Below, one piece after another: positions 32,795 to 42,507 of a stretch of DNA of 64,000 nt. The position numbers were made by a program, and so were the translations under genes. Source of the stretch: CBDFLD01 sp965249005 (GTDB lineage Bacteria > Acidobacteriota > UBA6911); contig CBDFLD010000013.1 in the NCBI GenBank assembly GCA_965249005.1, forward strand, positions 233,393 through 297,392, read 5' to 3'. The notes beneath the pieces are model-generated. The model ran no database searches. It was given only the letters and a program-made list of their open reading frames with translations, and had not been told where the DNA came from. Numbering within the stretch: position 1 is the first letter of the stretch; every line of letters starts with the position of its first letter.

Positions 32795-35212
32795 ATGGGA
32801 AATTCACTCGTAATTGTCGAGTCACCGGTGAAAGCAAAGACGATCAGCCGCTATCTTGGAAAGAGTTTCAAGGTAAAGGCGTCCGTTGGGCATATCAAGG
32901 ATCTGCCCAAGAGCAAGCTAGGCGTTGACGTCGATAACGATTTCACGCCCGAGTATGCCGTCATTCCGTCGAAGCAGAAGGTGGTTCGGGAATTACGAAC
33001 CGCCGCGAAAGGCACCGATACCATATACTTGGCAGCAGACCCGGACCGTGAAGGAGAGGCAATCTGCCAACATCTGGCCGAAGAGCTATCGGCCAAAACC
33101 CGCAAGATCTACCGGGTCCTGTTTCACGAAATCACGAAAAACGCGATAAAAGAGGCTTTCAAGCACCCGCGCGAAATCAATCTGCACAAAGTCGGAGCGC
33201 AGCAAGCTCGACGCGTTTTGGACCGGCTTGTGGGCTATAAAATTAGCCCTCTACTCTGGGACAAAGTTCGGAGAGGTCTTTCAGCGGGAAGAGTGCAGAC
33301 CGTGGCCGTTCGGCTCATCGTGGAACGCGAACACGATATTCGGGCATTTCAGTCCAAGGAGTACTGGAATCTCGCAGCCGAGCTCCAGGGTGAAAACCCG
33401 CCTCCATTCAAGGCCTTCGCGCGAAGCGTGGACGGCAACAAATGGGATGTCTCCACGCAAGAGTCCGTCGATCAGGTCATCTCCGATATTCGCGACCAGC
33501 AATTCGTGATCACGAAAATCCAACGCCGAGCCAAGAAACGATTTCCAGTTCCACCCTTTATCACCAGTAAGTTGCAACAGGACGCGGCCCGAAAGCTGAA
33601 TTTCTCGGTGAAGAAGACGATGATGCTGGCGCAGCGCCTCTACGAAGGGGTGGAGCTTGGCAAGGACGGCGCTGTCGGCCTGATCACATACATGCGGACC
33701 GACTCGCCACGCGTCTCCGAAGAAGCCTTGAAGGAAGTGCGGATCTTGATCAAGGACCAATACGGTGAGGACTTTCTTCCTCATCACCCGATCTACTACA
33801 AGTCGAAAAAGACAGCCCAAGAGGCTCATGAAGCGATTCGACCGACGTCCGTCGTCCAGGCTCCGGACAGCCTGCAGGACTTTCTCGACAAGGATCTTCT
33901 ACGCCTCTATACGCTTATCTGGAAGAGATTCGTTGCCTCACAGATGAATCCGGCCGTCTTCGATCAGACCGATGTCGCGATCAAGGCGGGCCGCGTCGAG
34001 TTCAAAGCCACCGGCTCGATTCCCAAATTCAGCGGTTTTCTCGCCGTGTACCAGGAGTCGAAGGTCGACGAACCCGCAAGCGATCCCGCGAACGCGGCGC
34101 TCTCGGCGTTGCCCGAGTTGCGCGAAGGCGAAGTCTTGAAGGCAGACTCGATTACGCCCACGCAGCACTTCACCCAGCCTCCCGCCCGTTACACGGAGGC
34201 GAGCTTAGTCAAGGCGCTCGAGGCGAAGGGAATAGGAAGGCCCAGCACCTATGCCTCCATTATCAATACTATTCAAGACCGCGAGTATGTTCAAAAGCAG
34301 GACGGGAAGTTCGTGCCTACCGAAACGGGAGAAGTGGTCACAGAGCTGCTGATCGAGAGTTTTCAGGATATTTTCGACTACGAATACACCGCTCGCCTCG
34401 AGGATCACCTCGACAGAATCGAATCCGGGCATGAGCGTTGGAACGAGGCCATGAAGGACTTCTACGAAACATTCTCCCGAAGCCTCGCCATAGCGGTAAA
34501 AGAGATGCGGGACCTCAAAGCCGAAGAGATCGAAACCGATGAGATATGCGGTAAGTGCAGTAGCAAGATGGTGATCAAATGGGGACGATTCGGACGCTTT
34601 CTAGCCTGTTCCGCCTATCCAGATTGCAAAAACACCAGGGAAATCCCGAAGGCTTGTAGCGTGGACTCCCGCGAATCCGCGCCCGAAGTTGAGGAAATGT
34701 CCTGCGAGAAGTGCGGCAAGTCGATGGTCCTCAAGCGTGGAAGGTTCGGAGAGTTTATGGCCTGTTCCGGGTATCCGGACTGCCGCAATACCAAGAAGAT
34801 TGTGAAGTCCGATGACACGATGGCGGTCAAAAACGATATTCCACTCGACGAAGTGTGCCCAGTATGCAACAAGCACCTGGCAATCAAGCACGGCCGATTC
34901 GGAGAGTATACGGCGTGCAGCGACTACCCCGACTGCCGCTACATTAAACTGAAATCGACAGGCGTTTCCTGCCCACGAGACTGCAGCGGGGAGATCGTCG
35001 AGCGCAAATCCCGCAAAGGCAAGACCTTTTACGGTTGTTCCCGCTATCCAGACTGTGATGCCGTGTTGTGGAACAAGCCGATCGGAGAACCCTGCCCAAC
35101 CTGTAGCGCCCCCTTTGTTCTCGAAAAGACCACCAAGAAGAGTGGAACGGTACGTTTCTGCAATTCGGAGGAATGCGACTTCAAGGAAACGGTGGCGATC
35201 GCAGACGGCTAA
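32795..35212 (+). CDS. topA: DNA topoisomerase I
   Basis: An 805-residue type IA topoisomerase that relaxes negative supercoils. The Toprim domain (LVIVESPVKAKTISRYLG, AADPDREGEAI) is followed by the catalytic domain with the tyrosine in VGLITYMRTDSPRVS. The C-terminus carries five zinc-ribbon repeats, four with the CxxC...GRFGxFxACSxYPDC type pattern and the last (CPTCSAPFVLEK) shorter. The frame starts earlier at 32756, but the ATG at 32795 (MGNSLVIVESP) is where homology begins. Confidence 0.95.
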   Translation: MGNSLVIVESPVKAKTISRYLGKSFKVKASVGHIKDLPKSKLGVDVDNDFTPEYAVIPSKQKVVRELRTAAKGTDTIYLAADPDREGEAICQHLAEELSAKTRKIYRVLFHEITKNAIKEAFKHPREINLHKVGAQQARRVLDRLVGYKISPLLWDKVRRGLSAGRVQTVAVRLIVEREHDIRAFQSKEYWNLAAELQGENPPPFKAFARSVDGNKWDVSTQESVDQVISDIRDQQFVITKIQRRAKKRFPVPPFITSKLQQDAARKLNFSVKKTMMLAQRLYEGVELGKDGAVGLITYMRTDSPRVSEEALKEVRILIKDQYGEDFLPHHPIYYKSKKTAQEAHEAIRPTSVVQAPDSLQDFLDKDLLRLYTLIWKRFVASQMNPAVFDQTDVAIKAGRVEFKATGSIPKFSGFLAVYQESKVDEPASDPANAALSALPELREGEVLKADSITPTQHFTQPPARYTEASLVKALEAKGIGRPSTYASIINTIQDREYVQKQDGKFVPTETGEVVTELLIESFQDIFDYEYTARLEDHLDRIESGHERWNEAMKDFYETFSRSLAIAVKEMRDLKAEEIETDEICGKCSSKMVIKWGRFGRFLACSAYPDCKNTREIPKACSVDSRESAPEVEEMSCEKCGKSMVLKRGRFGEFMACSGYPDCRNTKKIVKSDDTMAVKNDIPLDEVCPVCNKHLAIKHGRFGEYTACSDYPDCRYIKLKSTGVSCPRDCSGEIVERKSRKGKTFYGCSRYPDCDAVLWNKPIGEPCPTCSAPFVLEKTTKKSGTVRFCNSEECDFKETVAIADG

Positions 35213-35259
35213 CAATCCGGGACGCGTAGTTCTACCTCTATAGTGCTCTAGAATGAGCC

Positions 35260-36207
35260 TTAAGGAGCCACTGGCGTCTGGAGTTTCCCTAGAACAGCCA
35301 ACACCAGCCGGCCGACTTGCCCCAGAGATTCTTCCGAGACTTTTTCAATCGTGTCTGCTTCCGTATGGTGATAGGAGTTGTTCGGACCAAAGTTCAAATC
35401 GATGATGTCGACGGCTGGAATTCCTGCGTCCTTGAAAGGAATATGATCGTCTTCCACTGCGGACTCCACAGGGCTCAAGATGCCTGCGAGTCCGATCTCG
35501 CGGGCGGTACTGCGGACCAGATCTCGTAACCAGGGCGTAGAATTCCTGTCCGCCAAAAGGTCTAGATCCCGGTCCCCTACCATATCCAGGAGTACAAAAG
35601 CCCGGATTCTAGCTATCACTCCCTCTTGCTTCCAACGCTTTGCCAGGTGTCGACTTCCGTAAGTGCTGTCGAAGGTACTCCACTGCACGAAAGCTTCCTC
35701 GCCATCAAAAAAGACGAACCAATAGTCCAACGGATTTTCGCTACCGGCCAGAACTCTCGCCAGTTCCAGCAGCAACCCGGTGCTACTTGCAGCGTCGTTT
35801 GCCCCGACAAAACGCATGTCCGCCATGTACTTGGTGTCATAATGCGAGGCCAAGACAATGACATCCTTACCGCCATCTTCTCCCCTTGCAATCAGGTTGC
35901 TCATCGCCTTGGCCCCATAGGGAGTCGTGGCGACGAAGCGATCTTCCTCGACGGCGTAGCCATAATTTCGAAGCTCACCCGCAATGTAGTCCCGGCACCG
36001 CTCGAGTGCCTTGCTACCGGGCGGGCGCGGACCAAACGACACCTGTGCGCGAACATGCTCCATTGCTCGCTGATCACTAATGCGTTGGGCGCCCTTTGTC
36101 TCCCACAGTGGCGTGCAGGCTAGATGCAGCGACGCCAGCACCCAGATCACGGAGCGTTGAAACAGCAGGGCCCGCACTCTGGCAAACACTGCCGGCAGGT
36201 ACATCAT
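35260..36207 (-). CDS. Secreted M28-family peptidase/glutaminyl cyclase-like lipoprotein
   Basis: About 315 residues. The N-terminus (SVIWVLASLHLACTPLWETK) has a lipobox-like LHLAC, so it is probably an exported lipoprotein. The M28 zinc-peptidase core shows VLASHYDTKYM, GANDAASSTGLLLEL, FFDGEEAF and VLLDMVGDRDLDLL, and the last metal histidine is likely in NNSYHHTEADTIEKV. The set resembles secreted glutaminyl-peptide cyclotransferases, which keep a single zinc, more than aminopeptidases. The frame is open to 36363, but I use the ATG at 36207. It is convergent with topA. Confidence 0.83.
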   Translation of the reverse strand: MMYLPAVFARVRALLFQRSVIWVLASLHLACTPLWETKGAQRISDQRAMEHVRAQVSFGPRPPGSKALERCRDYIAGELRNYGYAVEEDRFVATTPYGAKAMSNLIARGEDGGKDVIVLASHYDTKYMADMRFVGANDAASSTGLLLELARVLAGSENPLDYWFVFFDGEEAFVQWSTFDSTYGSRHLAKRWKQEGVIARIRAFVLLDMVGDRDLDLLADRNSTPWLRDLVRSTAREIGLAGILSPVESAVEDDHIPFKDAGIPAVDIIDLNFGPNNSYHHTEADTIEKVSEESLGQVGRLVLAVLGKLQTPVAP

Positions 36208-36229
36208 GCCTCCGCTGCTCGCCCCTATA

Positions 36230-36259
36230 TTGCGGTGGCTCCCACCCCTATGGTAATAT
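36230..36259 (+). promoter_or_regulatory. Possible promoter of the EF-G-like gene
   Basis: TTGCGG at 36230-36235 and TAATAT at 36254-36259, 18 bp apart, lie about 50 bp before the start codon. The -35 element is weak. Confidence 0.35.
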
Positions 36260-36312
36260 TTTTCACTTTCTTTGAGCATATGTCTTGGCTTTTCTCCTGG
36301 AAAGGAATCGCA

Positions 36313-38403
36313 ATGAAGGTCTATGACAGCGACAGTATCCGAAACGTTGCCATCATCGGTCATGGTGCCTCCGGAAAGACCTCGCTAACATCGGCAATGC
36401 TGTATGCAACGGGGGCTTCCAATCGTCTTGCCCGAGTCGAAGACGGGAATACGGTCACTGACTGGGACAACGAAGAGATTGAACGCAAGATCAGCATCAG
36501 CAGCGCGCTGGCCCATTGTGAATGGAGCAAGCACAAACTGAACATCTTGGACACCCCAGGATATCGGCCGTTTCTAAACGAGGCAAGGCTCGCACTTCGG
36601 GTTGTTGAAGCATCCATCGTCGTTTTGGACTCCGTGGCAGGCGTTGAGGTTCAAACCGAGAAGGTCTGGGAGTATTCCAACGATTTCAACCTTCCTAGAA
36701 TCATCGTCCTCAACAAAATGGACAGGGAGAATGCAAGCTTTGACCGCGCGTTGGAAACGGTCGAGGAAGCTTTCGGTCGAGCACCGGTTCCGATCCACGT
36801 CCCCCTGGGTGCCGAGCGCAATTTCTCCGGCGTCATTGATCTGATTGCAAACAAGGCATTCCAGTATGCCACGGACGGATCGGGCAAGGTTCAGGAAATC
36901 GATATACCGGCCGAGTTCGCTGACTCTGCACAAGGGATGAGAGAAAAGTTGATCGAGTTGGTCGCGGAAGGAAGCGACGAGCTAATGGAGAAGTTCTTCG
37001 CCGACGGCACACTGAAGGATGAAGACCTGTTGGAAGGGATCAAGAACGGCGTCCTGACGGGCAAAATTGTTCCGATACTCTGCGCCAGTTCGACCCTGAA
37101 CATAGGAACGAAACACATCCTGGATGCGATCGTCACCCTGCTCCCTTCTCCTCTTACCAGTGGCGGGGCTCAGGGCAAAACGAAGACAGGCGAGGAGCTA
37201 GAGGTGAAGCCGGAGGCAGGCGGGCCATACTCCGCCTATGTCTTCAAGACGGTTGCCGATCCGTTCACCGGGCGTATTAGCTTGATCCGCCTGTACTCGG
37301 GAACCGTGACGTCCGATTTCTCCTATCACAATCAGACCAAGGGCAAATCCGAAAAATTCGCAACACTTCAGTTGACACAAGGCAAATCAATGACCCCCAT
37401 CTCTGAGGTTCGCGCCGGGGATCTTTTCGCGGTAACGAAACTCAAGGAAACAACGACCGGGGATACTTTTTGCGACCCCTCCAGAGTCGTGACCTTTCCG
37501 GCAGTCGAGATTCCCGAGCCCGCAATCTCCTATGCCATCGAGCCCAAGAGCCGGGGCGACGAAGACAAGATCAGCCACGCCCTGTCGCGCATCGTGGAAG
37601 AAGACCCGGCCGTCAAGTACGACCGCGATGTTCAAACCAAGCAACTCCTGCTCTCGGGAACCGGACAGCTCCACGTCGAGGTCACGGTAGCCAAGCTGAA
37701 GAAGCAGTTCGGGGTGGAGGTCGTATTGAAAACTCCGAAGGTGCCGTACCGCGAGACCATCCGCGGAAAAGCCGACGTGCAGGGAAGATTCAAGAAGCAG
37801 ACTGGCGGTCACGGCCAGTACGGCGATTGTAAGATAAAAATGGAACCGTTTCCCCACGGAGGCTTTGAATTCGTGGATGAGATCTTCGGCGGCGCCATTC
37901 CGAGGAACTTCATCCCCGCAGTCGAAAAAGGGATCCGGGAAGCCGCAGGAAAGGGTTTCTTGGCCGGATATCCCGTGGTCGACTTCCGGGTAACACTCTA
38001 CGATGGAAGCTATCATACGGTCGACTCATCAGAGATGGCGTTCAAGGTCGCCGGCAGTATGGCGTTCAAGAAGGCGATGGAGGCGGCAAAACCAGTCTTG
38101 CTGGAACCGGTCATGAACGTGGAGATACAAGCGCCACAAGACTACGCGGGAGATCTGATGGGCGATCTCACAAGCCGGCGAGGAAAACTACAAGGGATGG
38201 ATGTGAAGCGGGACAGTCAGATCATCAAGGCCCAAGTTCCAATGGCCGAAATGGTCACCTACTCACCGGCCCTGACTTCCATGACGGGCGGGAGAGGAAC
38301 CTACCATATGGAGTTCTCCCATTACGATGAAGTGCCGGCTCACATCGTCCAGAAGATCATCGAGGAGACTCAAAAAGAGGGACAGAAGGAAGAAAGCACC
38401 TAG
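36313..38403 (+). CDS. EF-G-like translational GTPase
   Basis: A 696-residue GTPase of the elongation-factor G superfamily. G1 is GHGASGKTSL, G3 is LDTPGY and G4 is LNKMDRE. Domains II-V follow, with GGHGQYGDCKIKMEPF in domain IV and YAGDLMGDLTSRRGKLQGMD in domain V. It belongs to the EF-G2/FusA-like subgroup seen in many non-model bacteria. The core translocase may be encoded elsewhere, since no rpsL or rpsG neighbours exist here. The ATG at 36313 has AAAGGA upstream. It is followed by lgt after nine bases. Confidence 0.9.
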   Translation: MKVYDSDSIRNVAIIGHGASGKTSLTSAMLYATGASNRLARVEDGNTVTDWDNEEIERKISISSALAHCEWSKHKLNILDTPGYRPFLNEARLALRVVEASIVVLDSVAGVEVQTEKVWEYSNDFNLPRIIVLNKMDRENASFDRALETVEEAFGRAPVPIHVPLGAERNFSGVIDLIANKAFQYATDGSGKVQEIDIPAEFADSAQGMREKLIELVAEGSDELMEKFFADGTLKDEDLLEGIKNGVLTGKIVPILCASSTLNIGTKHILDAIVTLLPSPLTSGGAQGKTKTGEELEVKPEAGGPYSAYVFKTVADPFTGRISLIRLYSGTVTSDFSYHNQTKGKSEKFATLQLTQGKSMTPISEVRAGDLFAVTKLKETTTGDTFCDPSRVVTFPAVEIPEPAISYAIEPKSRGDEDKISHALSRIVEEDPAVKYDRDVQTKQLLLSGTGQLHVEVTVAKLKKQFGVEVVLKTPKVPYRETIRGKADVQGRFKKQTGGHGQYGDCKIKMEPFPHGGFEFVDEIFGGAIPRNFIPAVEKGIREAAGKGFLAGYPVVDFRVTLYDGSYHTVDSSEMAFKVAGSMAFKKAMEAAKPVLLEPVMNVEIQAPQDYAGDLMGDLTSRRGKLQGMDVKRDSQIIKAQVPMAEMVTYSPALTSMTGGRGTYHMEFSHYDEVPAHIVQKIIEETQKEGQKEEST

Positions 38404-38412
38404 AGATACCCC

Positions 38413-39207
38413 ATGTTTACCAAGATTGTGAGCCTCGGCCCGGTGACCATTCATACCTACGGGTTGCTGCTGGCCCTGGCGTTCATTGCAGGAATCTGGC
38501 TTACCAGCCGAAACGCCAAACGAGAAGGACTCGATCCAGACGCTATCTGGAATCTTGGATTGGTAATCATCTTCTCAGCCCTCGTTGGAGCAAAGCTCTT
38601 ACTGTTTGTCTCCGATTTCTCGTACTACTCACAGAACCCACGTGAGATCTTCTCCCTTTCCACACTCAGATCTGCCGGCGTCTACTACGGTGGCTTGATC
38701 CTTGCCCTGGCAGCCTCGGCCGTTTACTTGCGGCGTAGTGGTTTGCCGGGATGGGTCACCGCAGACCTTGCCGCGCCGGGCATTGCCCTGGGTCAGTCGA
38801 TCGGGCGACTGGGCTGTCTCTCCGCAGGGTGCTGCTATGGGAAAGTCGCTACGCTCCCCTGGGCTATCACCTTTGCCGATTCTTATGCCCACGAAAACGT
38901 CGGGGTGCCCCTCAATACGCCGCTACATCCCACGCAGTTATACGAATCAATTGCAACCCTGGCGATTTTCTTGTTTCTCATGTGGCGCCTTGCCAGGAAG
39001 CATTTTCCAGGTCAGATCATTGGACTGTATCTCATCCTTTATTCGCCGCTCCGCTTCATCATAGAGTTCTTCCGCGACGATCATCGTGGATCCGTGTTTG
39101 GCGGCGCTCTCTCCACGTCCCAGTTCATCGGAATTCTTACGCTCGTGGGAGCTCTCATTGCATATATTGTGCTGCGCGGACGTAGTCCCGTCGCTTCAAA
39201 ATCCTAA
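38413..39207 (+). CDS. lgt: Prolipoprotein diacylglyceryl transferase
   Basis: A 264-residue inner-membrane enzyme that transfers diacylglycerol to the lipobox cysteine of prolipoproteins. VTIHTYGLLLALAFIAGIW opens the protein. The catalytic region is SIGRLGCLSAGCCYGK, and HPTQLYESIATLAI contains the essential histidine-tyrosine cluster. Several hydrophobic segments and a normal length fit. Its stop codon overlaps the start of the pseudouridine synthase gene. It would process the lipoprotein-type M28 enzyme and others. Confidence 0.95.
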   Translation: MFTKIVSLGPVTIHTYGLLLALAFIAGIWLTSRNAKREGLDPDAIWNLGLVIIFSALVGAKLLLFVSDFSYYSQNPREIFSLSTLRSAGVYYGGLILALAASAVYLRRSGLPGWVTADLAAPGIALGQSIGRLGCLSAGCCYGKVATLPWAITFADSYAHENVGVPLNTPLHPTQLYESIATLAIFLFLMWRLARKHFPGQIIGLYLILYSPLRFIIEFFRDDHRGSVFGGALSTSQFIGILTLVGALIAYIVLRGRSPVASKS

Positions 39208-40163
39208 TGTCCAATCGTGTCATTCGTTGGAAAGCGAGGCCCGATGACGCGCGTGCGCGGCTGGATCAGTTTATTGTACAGCGGTGGTCCGAACAGAGCC
39301 GATCGCAGATTCGCAGCTGGATAAAGCAGGGTCTAGTCCGCGTCAACGGTACAGCCGCAAAGGCAGGGTACTCTCTTCACTCAGGCGATGAAATAACCGT
39401 CGCACCACCCGAAACAACCAGGATTCTTCCGTTTGCCGAACCCATTCCGTTGCAGTTTCATTACCAGGACGAGACTCTTGCAGTCGTGGAAAAACCAGCC
39501 GGCTTGGTTTGTCATCTGGGTGCCGGTATCCAGAGTGGAACGCTGGTCAACGCCTTGCTTCATCATTTCGGCCCACTGGAGACCGGCGATCCGCTCAGAC
39601 CAGGTATCGTGCACCGCCTCGACAAAGACGCCAGTGGCCTCGTTGTGATCGCCAAAAACCGCGAGAGTCACCAAGCACTCTCCCAACAATTCAAGGATCG
39701 AACTGTACAGAAGGAATATCTTGCCCTCGTTTACGGTCAGCCGAGCTCCGCTCACGGCACGATCACGTTTCCTCTGGGACGAGATTCGCGAAATCGCAAG
39801 AAGATATCGGTAAGGTCTCGCAGCCCGCGGACAGCCCTCTCGGAGTTCGAGGTCGACTCGGTTTACCACCACTTCGCCCTGCTCAAGGTGCGGATCCAGA
39901 CAGGCCGCACCCATCAGATCCGAGTTCATCTCTCGCATTCGGGACATCCGATCGTCGGAGACGACGTCTACGGCGCCAATCGGAACAGAACCATCGCAAA
40001 CGCCTCACTGAAAACACGAGTCGTGGGTCTGGGCCGCCTGTTTCTACATGCGCATCGGTTGTGCGTGAGACATCCGCAAACAAATCGCGAGATGGAGTTT
40101 CGATCTCCTTTACCACCCCGGCTGGTCGAATTCCTGGAAACACTTTCGAGGGCAGATTCCTAG
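39207..40163 (+). CDS. RluD-family pseudouridine synthase
   Basis: A 318-residue RNA pseudouridine synthase of the RluA/RluD group. An N-terminal S4 RNA-binding domain (SRSQIRSWIKQGLVRVNG) is followed by the catalytic domain with IVHRLDKDASGLVVIAK (aspartate nucleophile), LVYGQPSSAHGTI and LLKVRIQTGRTHQIRVHLSH. The protein matches RluD by architecture, which modifies 23S rRNA helix 69, but RluA/RluC cannot be excluded by reading alone. It overlaps the lgt stop by one base, so it is translationally coupled. Confidence 0.88.
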   Translation: MSNRVIRWKARPDDARARLDQFIVQRWSEQSRSQIRSWIKQGLVRVNGTAAKAGYSLHSGDEITVAPPETTRILPFAEPIPLQFHYQDETLAVVEKPAGLVCHLGAGIQSGTLVNALLHHFGPLETGDPLRPGIVHRLDKDASGLVVIAKNRESHQALSQQFKDRTVQKEYLALVYGQPSSAHGTITFPLGRDSRNRKKISVRSRSPRTALSEFEVDSVYHHFALLKVRIQTGRTHQIRVHLSHSGHPIVGDDVYGANRNRTIANASLKTRVVGLGRLFLHAHRLCVRHPQTNREMEFRSPLPPRLVEFLETLSRADS

Positions 40164-40209
40164 AGCATCCACTCTCCAGAAACGGACCACGTTCAAATAA
40201 GGCCCGACC

Positions 40210-40238
40210 TTGACGGCCAACCCGGCAAAACCTATAAT
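40210..40238 (+). promoter_or_regulatory. Strong sigma70-type promoter of the VWA gene
   Basis: TTGACG at 40210-40215, a 17-bp spacer and a perfect TATAAT at 40233-40238 precede the VWA gene by about 45 bp. This is the closest match to consensus that I noticed in the window. Confidence 0.65.
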
Positions 40239-40283
40239 GCCTTTGACAAGAATGACCTATATGGCCTCGGGGATACGGAAACT

Positions 40284-41243
40284 ATGTTCAATGCGATCCG
40301 GATAAGTCTCAGCCTTCTGTTCTTGATGTTGGCAGCCTGGGCGTCTGTCGGAACCCAACAGGACGCGCCTGAAAAAACCTCCCCTGGACTTCAGCCGAAT
40401 CTGGACGATCAAACTTATCGAGTTCGAGTCGATCTGATCAACGTCTTTTGCTCCGTCTGGGACAAGGACACCAAGTCGTTTGTAAGTAACTTGACCCAGA
40501 ACAGGTTCAAGATCTATGAGGACGACACCGAACAGACCATTCAAAACTTCAGCCGCGAAACCAACTTGCCTTTAACCATTTCAATGCTGATCGACACCAG
40601 TCAGAGTGTGGCTCCAAAACTTAAGTTCGAACAGGAGGCGGCAACGAGCTTTTTCTTTAGCGTGCTGAAGAAGAATGATCGAGCGATGTTGGTCGAGTTC
40701 GATTCGGGTGTCAGTCTCGTACAGGACTTCACCAGTGACGCCAACCAGTTGGCCAAGCAGATCCAGACCCTGAGGGCAGCCGGTGGCACTGCGCTTTACG
40801 ACGCTGTTTACCTGACCTGCGATCAGAAGCTCATTAGAGAAACTGGGAGAAAAACCATCATCATAGTGTCCGACGGTGAGGACATGTCCAGCGAGGCCAC
40901 ATACGACGAAGCGCTGCAGATGGCACTGCACGCGGAGGCGACTGTTTTCGGTATCAGCGTGAGTCGGGGCGGGTTCTTCGGAGTCGAAAGGAACCGCGAG
41001 GGCGACAAGACGCTCGAGCGGCTCGCCGAGACGACTGGAGGGCGCGTTTTCTACCCCTTCAAGGTAGATGACCTGGATGACGCCTTCCGTCAAATCAATC
41101 AGGAGCTGCGCACACAATACAACATTGGCTACTTTTCGAACAACACCACGAAGGACGGCAACTACCGGAAAATCAAGATCAAGCTCTCAGAAAAAGGAAT
41201 GAGGATTCGCTACCGGAAAGGATACTACGCCCCAACCACTTAG
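40284..41243 (+). CDS. VWFA-related protein of the acidobacterial type
   Basis: A 319-residue secreted protein with an N-terminal signal (IRISLSLLFLMLAAWASVG), a short extracellular region (VRVDLINVFCSVWDKDTKSF, RFKIYEDDTEQTIQNFSRE) and a von Willebrand factor A domain. The MIDAS metal site appears as IDTSQSV, with GTALYDAVY and IIVSDGEDMSSEATYDEA later. The closing GNYRKIKIKL...IRYRKGYYAP is typical of the TIGR03436 group, which is found mainly in Acidobacteriota. The biological role of the group is unclear. It has its own strong promoter. Confidence 0.88.
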   Translation: MFNAIRISLSLLFLMLAAWASVGTQQDAPEKTSPGLQPNLDDQTYRVRVDLINVFCSVWDKDTKSFVSNLTQNRFKIYEDDTEQTIQNFSRETNLPLTISMLIDTSQSVAPKLKFEQEAATSFFFSVLKKNDRAMLVEFDSGVSLVQDFTSDANQLAKQIQTLRAAGGTALYDAVYLTCDQKLIRETGRKTIIIVSDGEDMSSEATYDEALQMALHAEATVFGISVSRGGFFGVERNREGDKTLERLAETTGGRVFYPFKVDDLDDAFRQINQELRTQYNIGYFSNNTTKDGNYRKIKIKLSEKGMRIRYRKGYYAPTT

Positions 41244-41258
41244 TACCCCGGGTCGCGG

Positions 41259-42293
41259 TCAACCTCCTTCGTCCTCCTCCTCTCTTCTGAGAATCAAAGA
41301 GACACGCGTGACGATCCTCCTTGCTGCGGGATCTGAAGTAACAAAATCGATTTCTTCCGGTGATTGAACCCCCAATCCTAGGCGGGCGGCTTCCCGAATC
41401 TGCCCCTGATCGAAGATCGGCCCTTTGTCCAGCGGAAAACCGGCCCCATACAAGCGCAGCAGCGCCACCCCGAATGCATCCAGCGCTACACGATCACGAG
41501 AAACAGCAATAATACCCGGGTTTGCCACTGCGCCGGTCTCCGGCCCCCGGCGTACAAAGACCGCCATGGCATCCATCACGACGAAATGGGGGACATACAG
41601 TTGATTGACCTGAGCGATCATGGCCCGTTGTTGCTGTGACCCGTGCAGTTCGGACATGTAATTGTACTTTGCTCCATCCTGGGACATCTTCGCAATCAAT
41701 CCAATACAGTTCTTCAGGCTGGCGCTGAAATGTCCTCCGAATCGGTGGGTCTTCAAGTTGCACACCTGGACGATGGAAGCGCTTCCCGACAAAAATCGGG
41801 GGACCTCGACCCCCCGTTTCCAATCGGAACCGTCGAGACGTTCTCTCCGCCATGCGCTTGGCGGGAGTTCATCCAGGGACACGAGGGTCAATCCAAGTTC
41901 CTTGGCCAAGCTCGGGACCTGCAACCGCGACCAGATCTGGTTCGTATTGCCCATGCCGCTTCGTTCAACAAGAGTCAGATCTTCTACTCCCCTTCCGCGC
42001 AAATATTTCACGACCGCCGCCAACGTCTCGGGATGGGTCGACCCAGGACAAGGGTGTGCACTGTTGAAGGACGCCTTGAGGATAACGCGCGCTCCCGGAG
42101 GCGGCAACTCCGTGAGCAGGCTCAGCGCGGCATCGATCCCGGCTTTCCTTTCCCGGGCCCACACGACGGCAACCCGAGATTTCGGTTCGTCTGCGCTTGC
42201 CTCCCCGATTCGTGCCCCTGGCAGCGAGCAGGCCATGCGCAGGGCAAACTCACGCCGGCTGTAACGGTCTGGATGTTCTCTCTCGCGTTGCAT
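41259..42293 (-). CDS. DUF362 domain-containing protein
   Basis: A 344-residue protein of the DUF362 family, often iron-sulfur associated, with no assigned enzyme activity. The N-terminus holds a twin-arginine-like SRREFALRMACSLPGA, though the hydrophobic stretch is short. ILKASFNSAHPCPGSTHPE, VCNLKTHRFGGHFSASLKNC and GIIAVSRDRVALDAFGVAL are recognisable. The frame begins at a TTG at 42302, but an ATG at 42293 lies four bases after GAGG and is preferred. It is convergent with the VWA gene and divergent from thiI. Conserved cysteines could coordinate a cofactor, which is speculative. Confidence 0.78.
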   Translation of the reverse strand: MQREREHPDRYSRREFALRMACSLPGARIGEASADEPKSRVAVVWARERKAGIDAALSLLTELPPPGARVILKASFNSAHPCPGSTHPETLAAVVKYLRGRGVEDLTLVERSGMGNTNQIWSRLQVPSLAKELGLTLVSLDELPPSAWRRERLDGSDWKRGVEVPRFLSGSASIVQVCNLKTHRFGGHFSASLKNCIGLIAKMSQDGAKYNYMSELHGSQQQRAMIAQVNQLYVPHFVVMDAMAVFVRRGPETGAVANPGIIAVSRDRVALDAFGVALLRLYGAGFPLDKGPIFDQGQIREAARLGLGVQSPEEIDFVTSDPAARRIVTRVSLILRREEEDEGG

Positions 42294-42507
42294 AATCCTC
42301 AATGTTAGTCGTGAGTCAGGAGAATGGGCAAGAAAAACGCCACCCGGCAGAGGGCCGTGTCCTCTTCAGCTGGGCATGCGGTCACTGTCAATCCCCCGCA
42401 AGCCCCCCACGGTACTCTAGAAAACGCTCCGCAATACCTTTCGGTCGCGCTATGATGGAACTTGGTCTCTACAAACTCAAATATCCAGCCTGGACCCCGG
42501 GGGCACG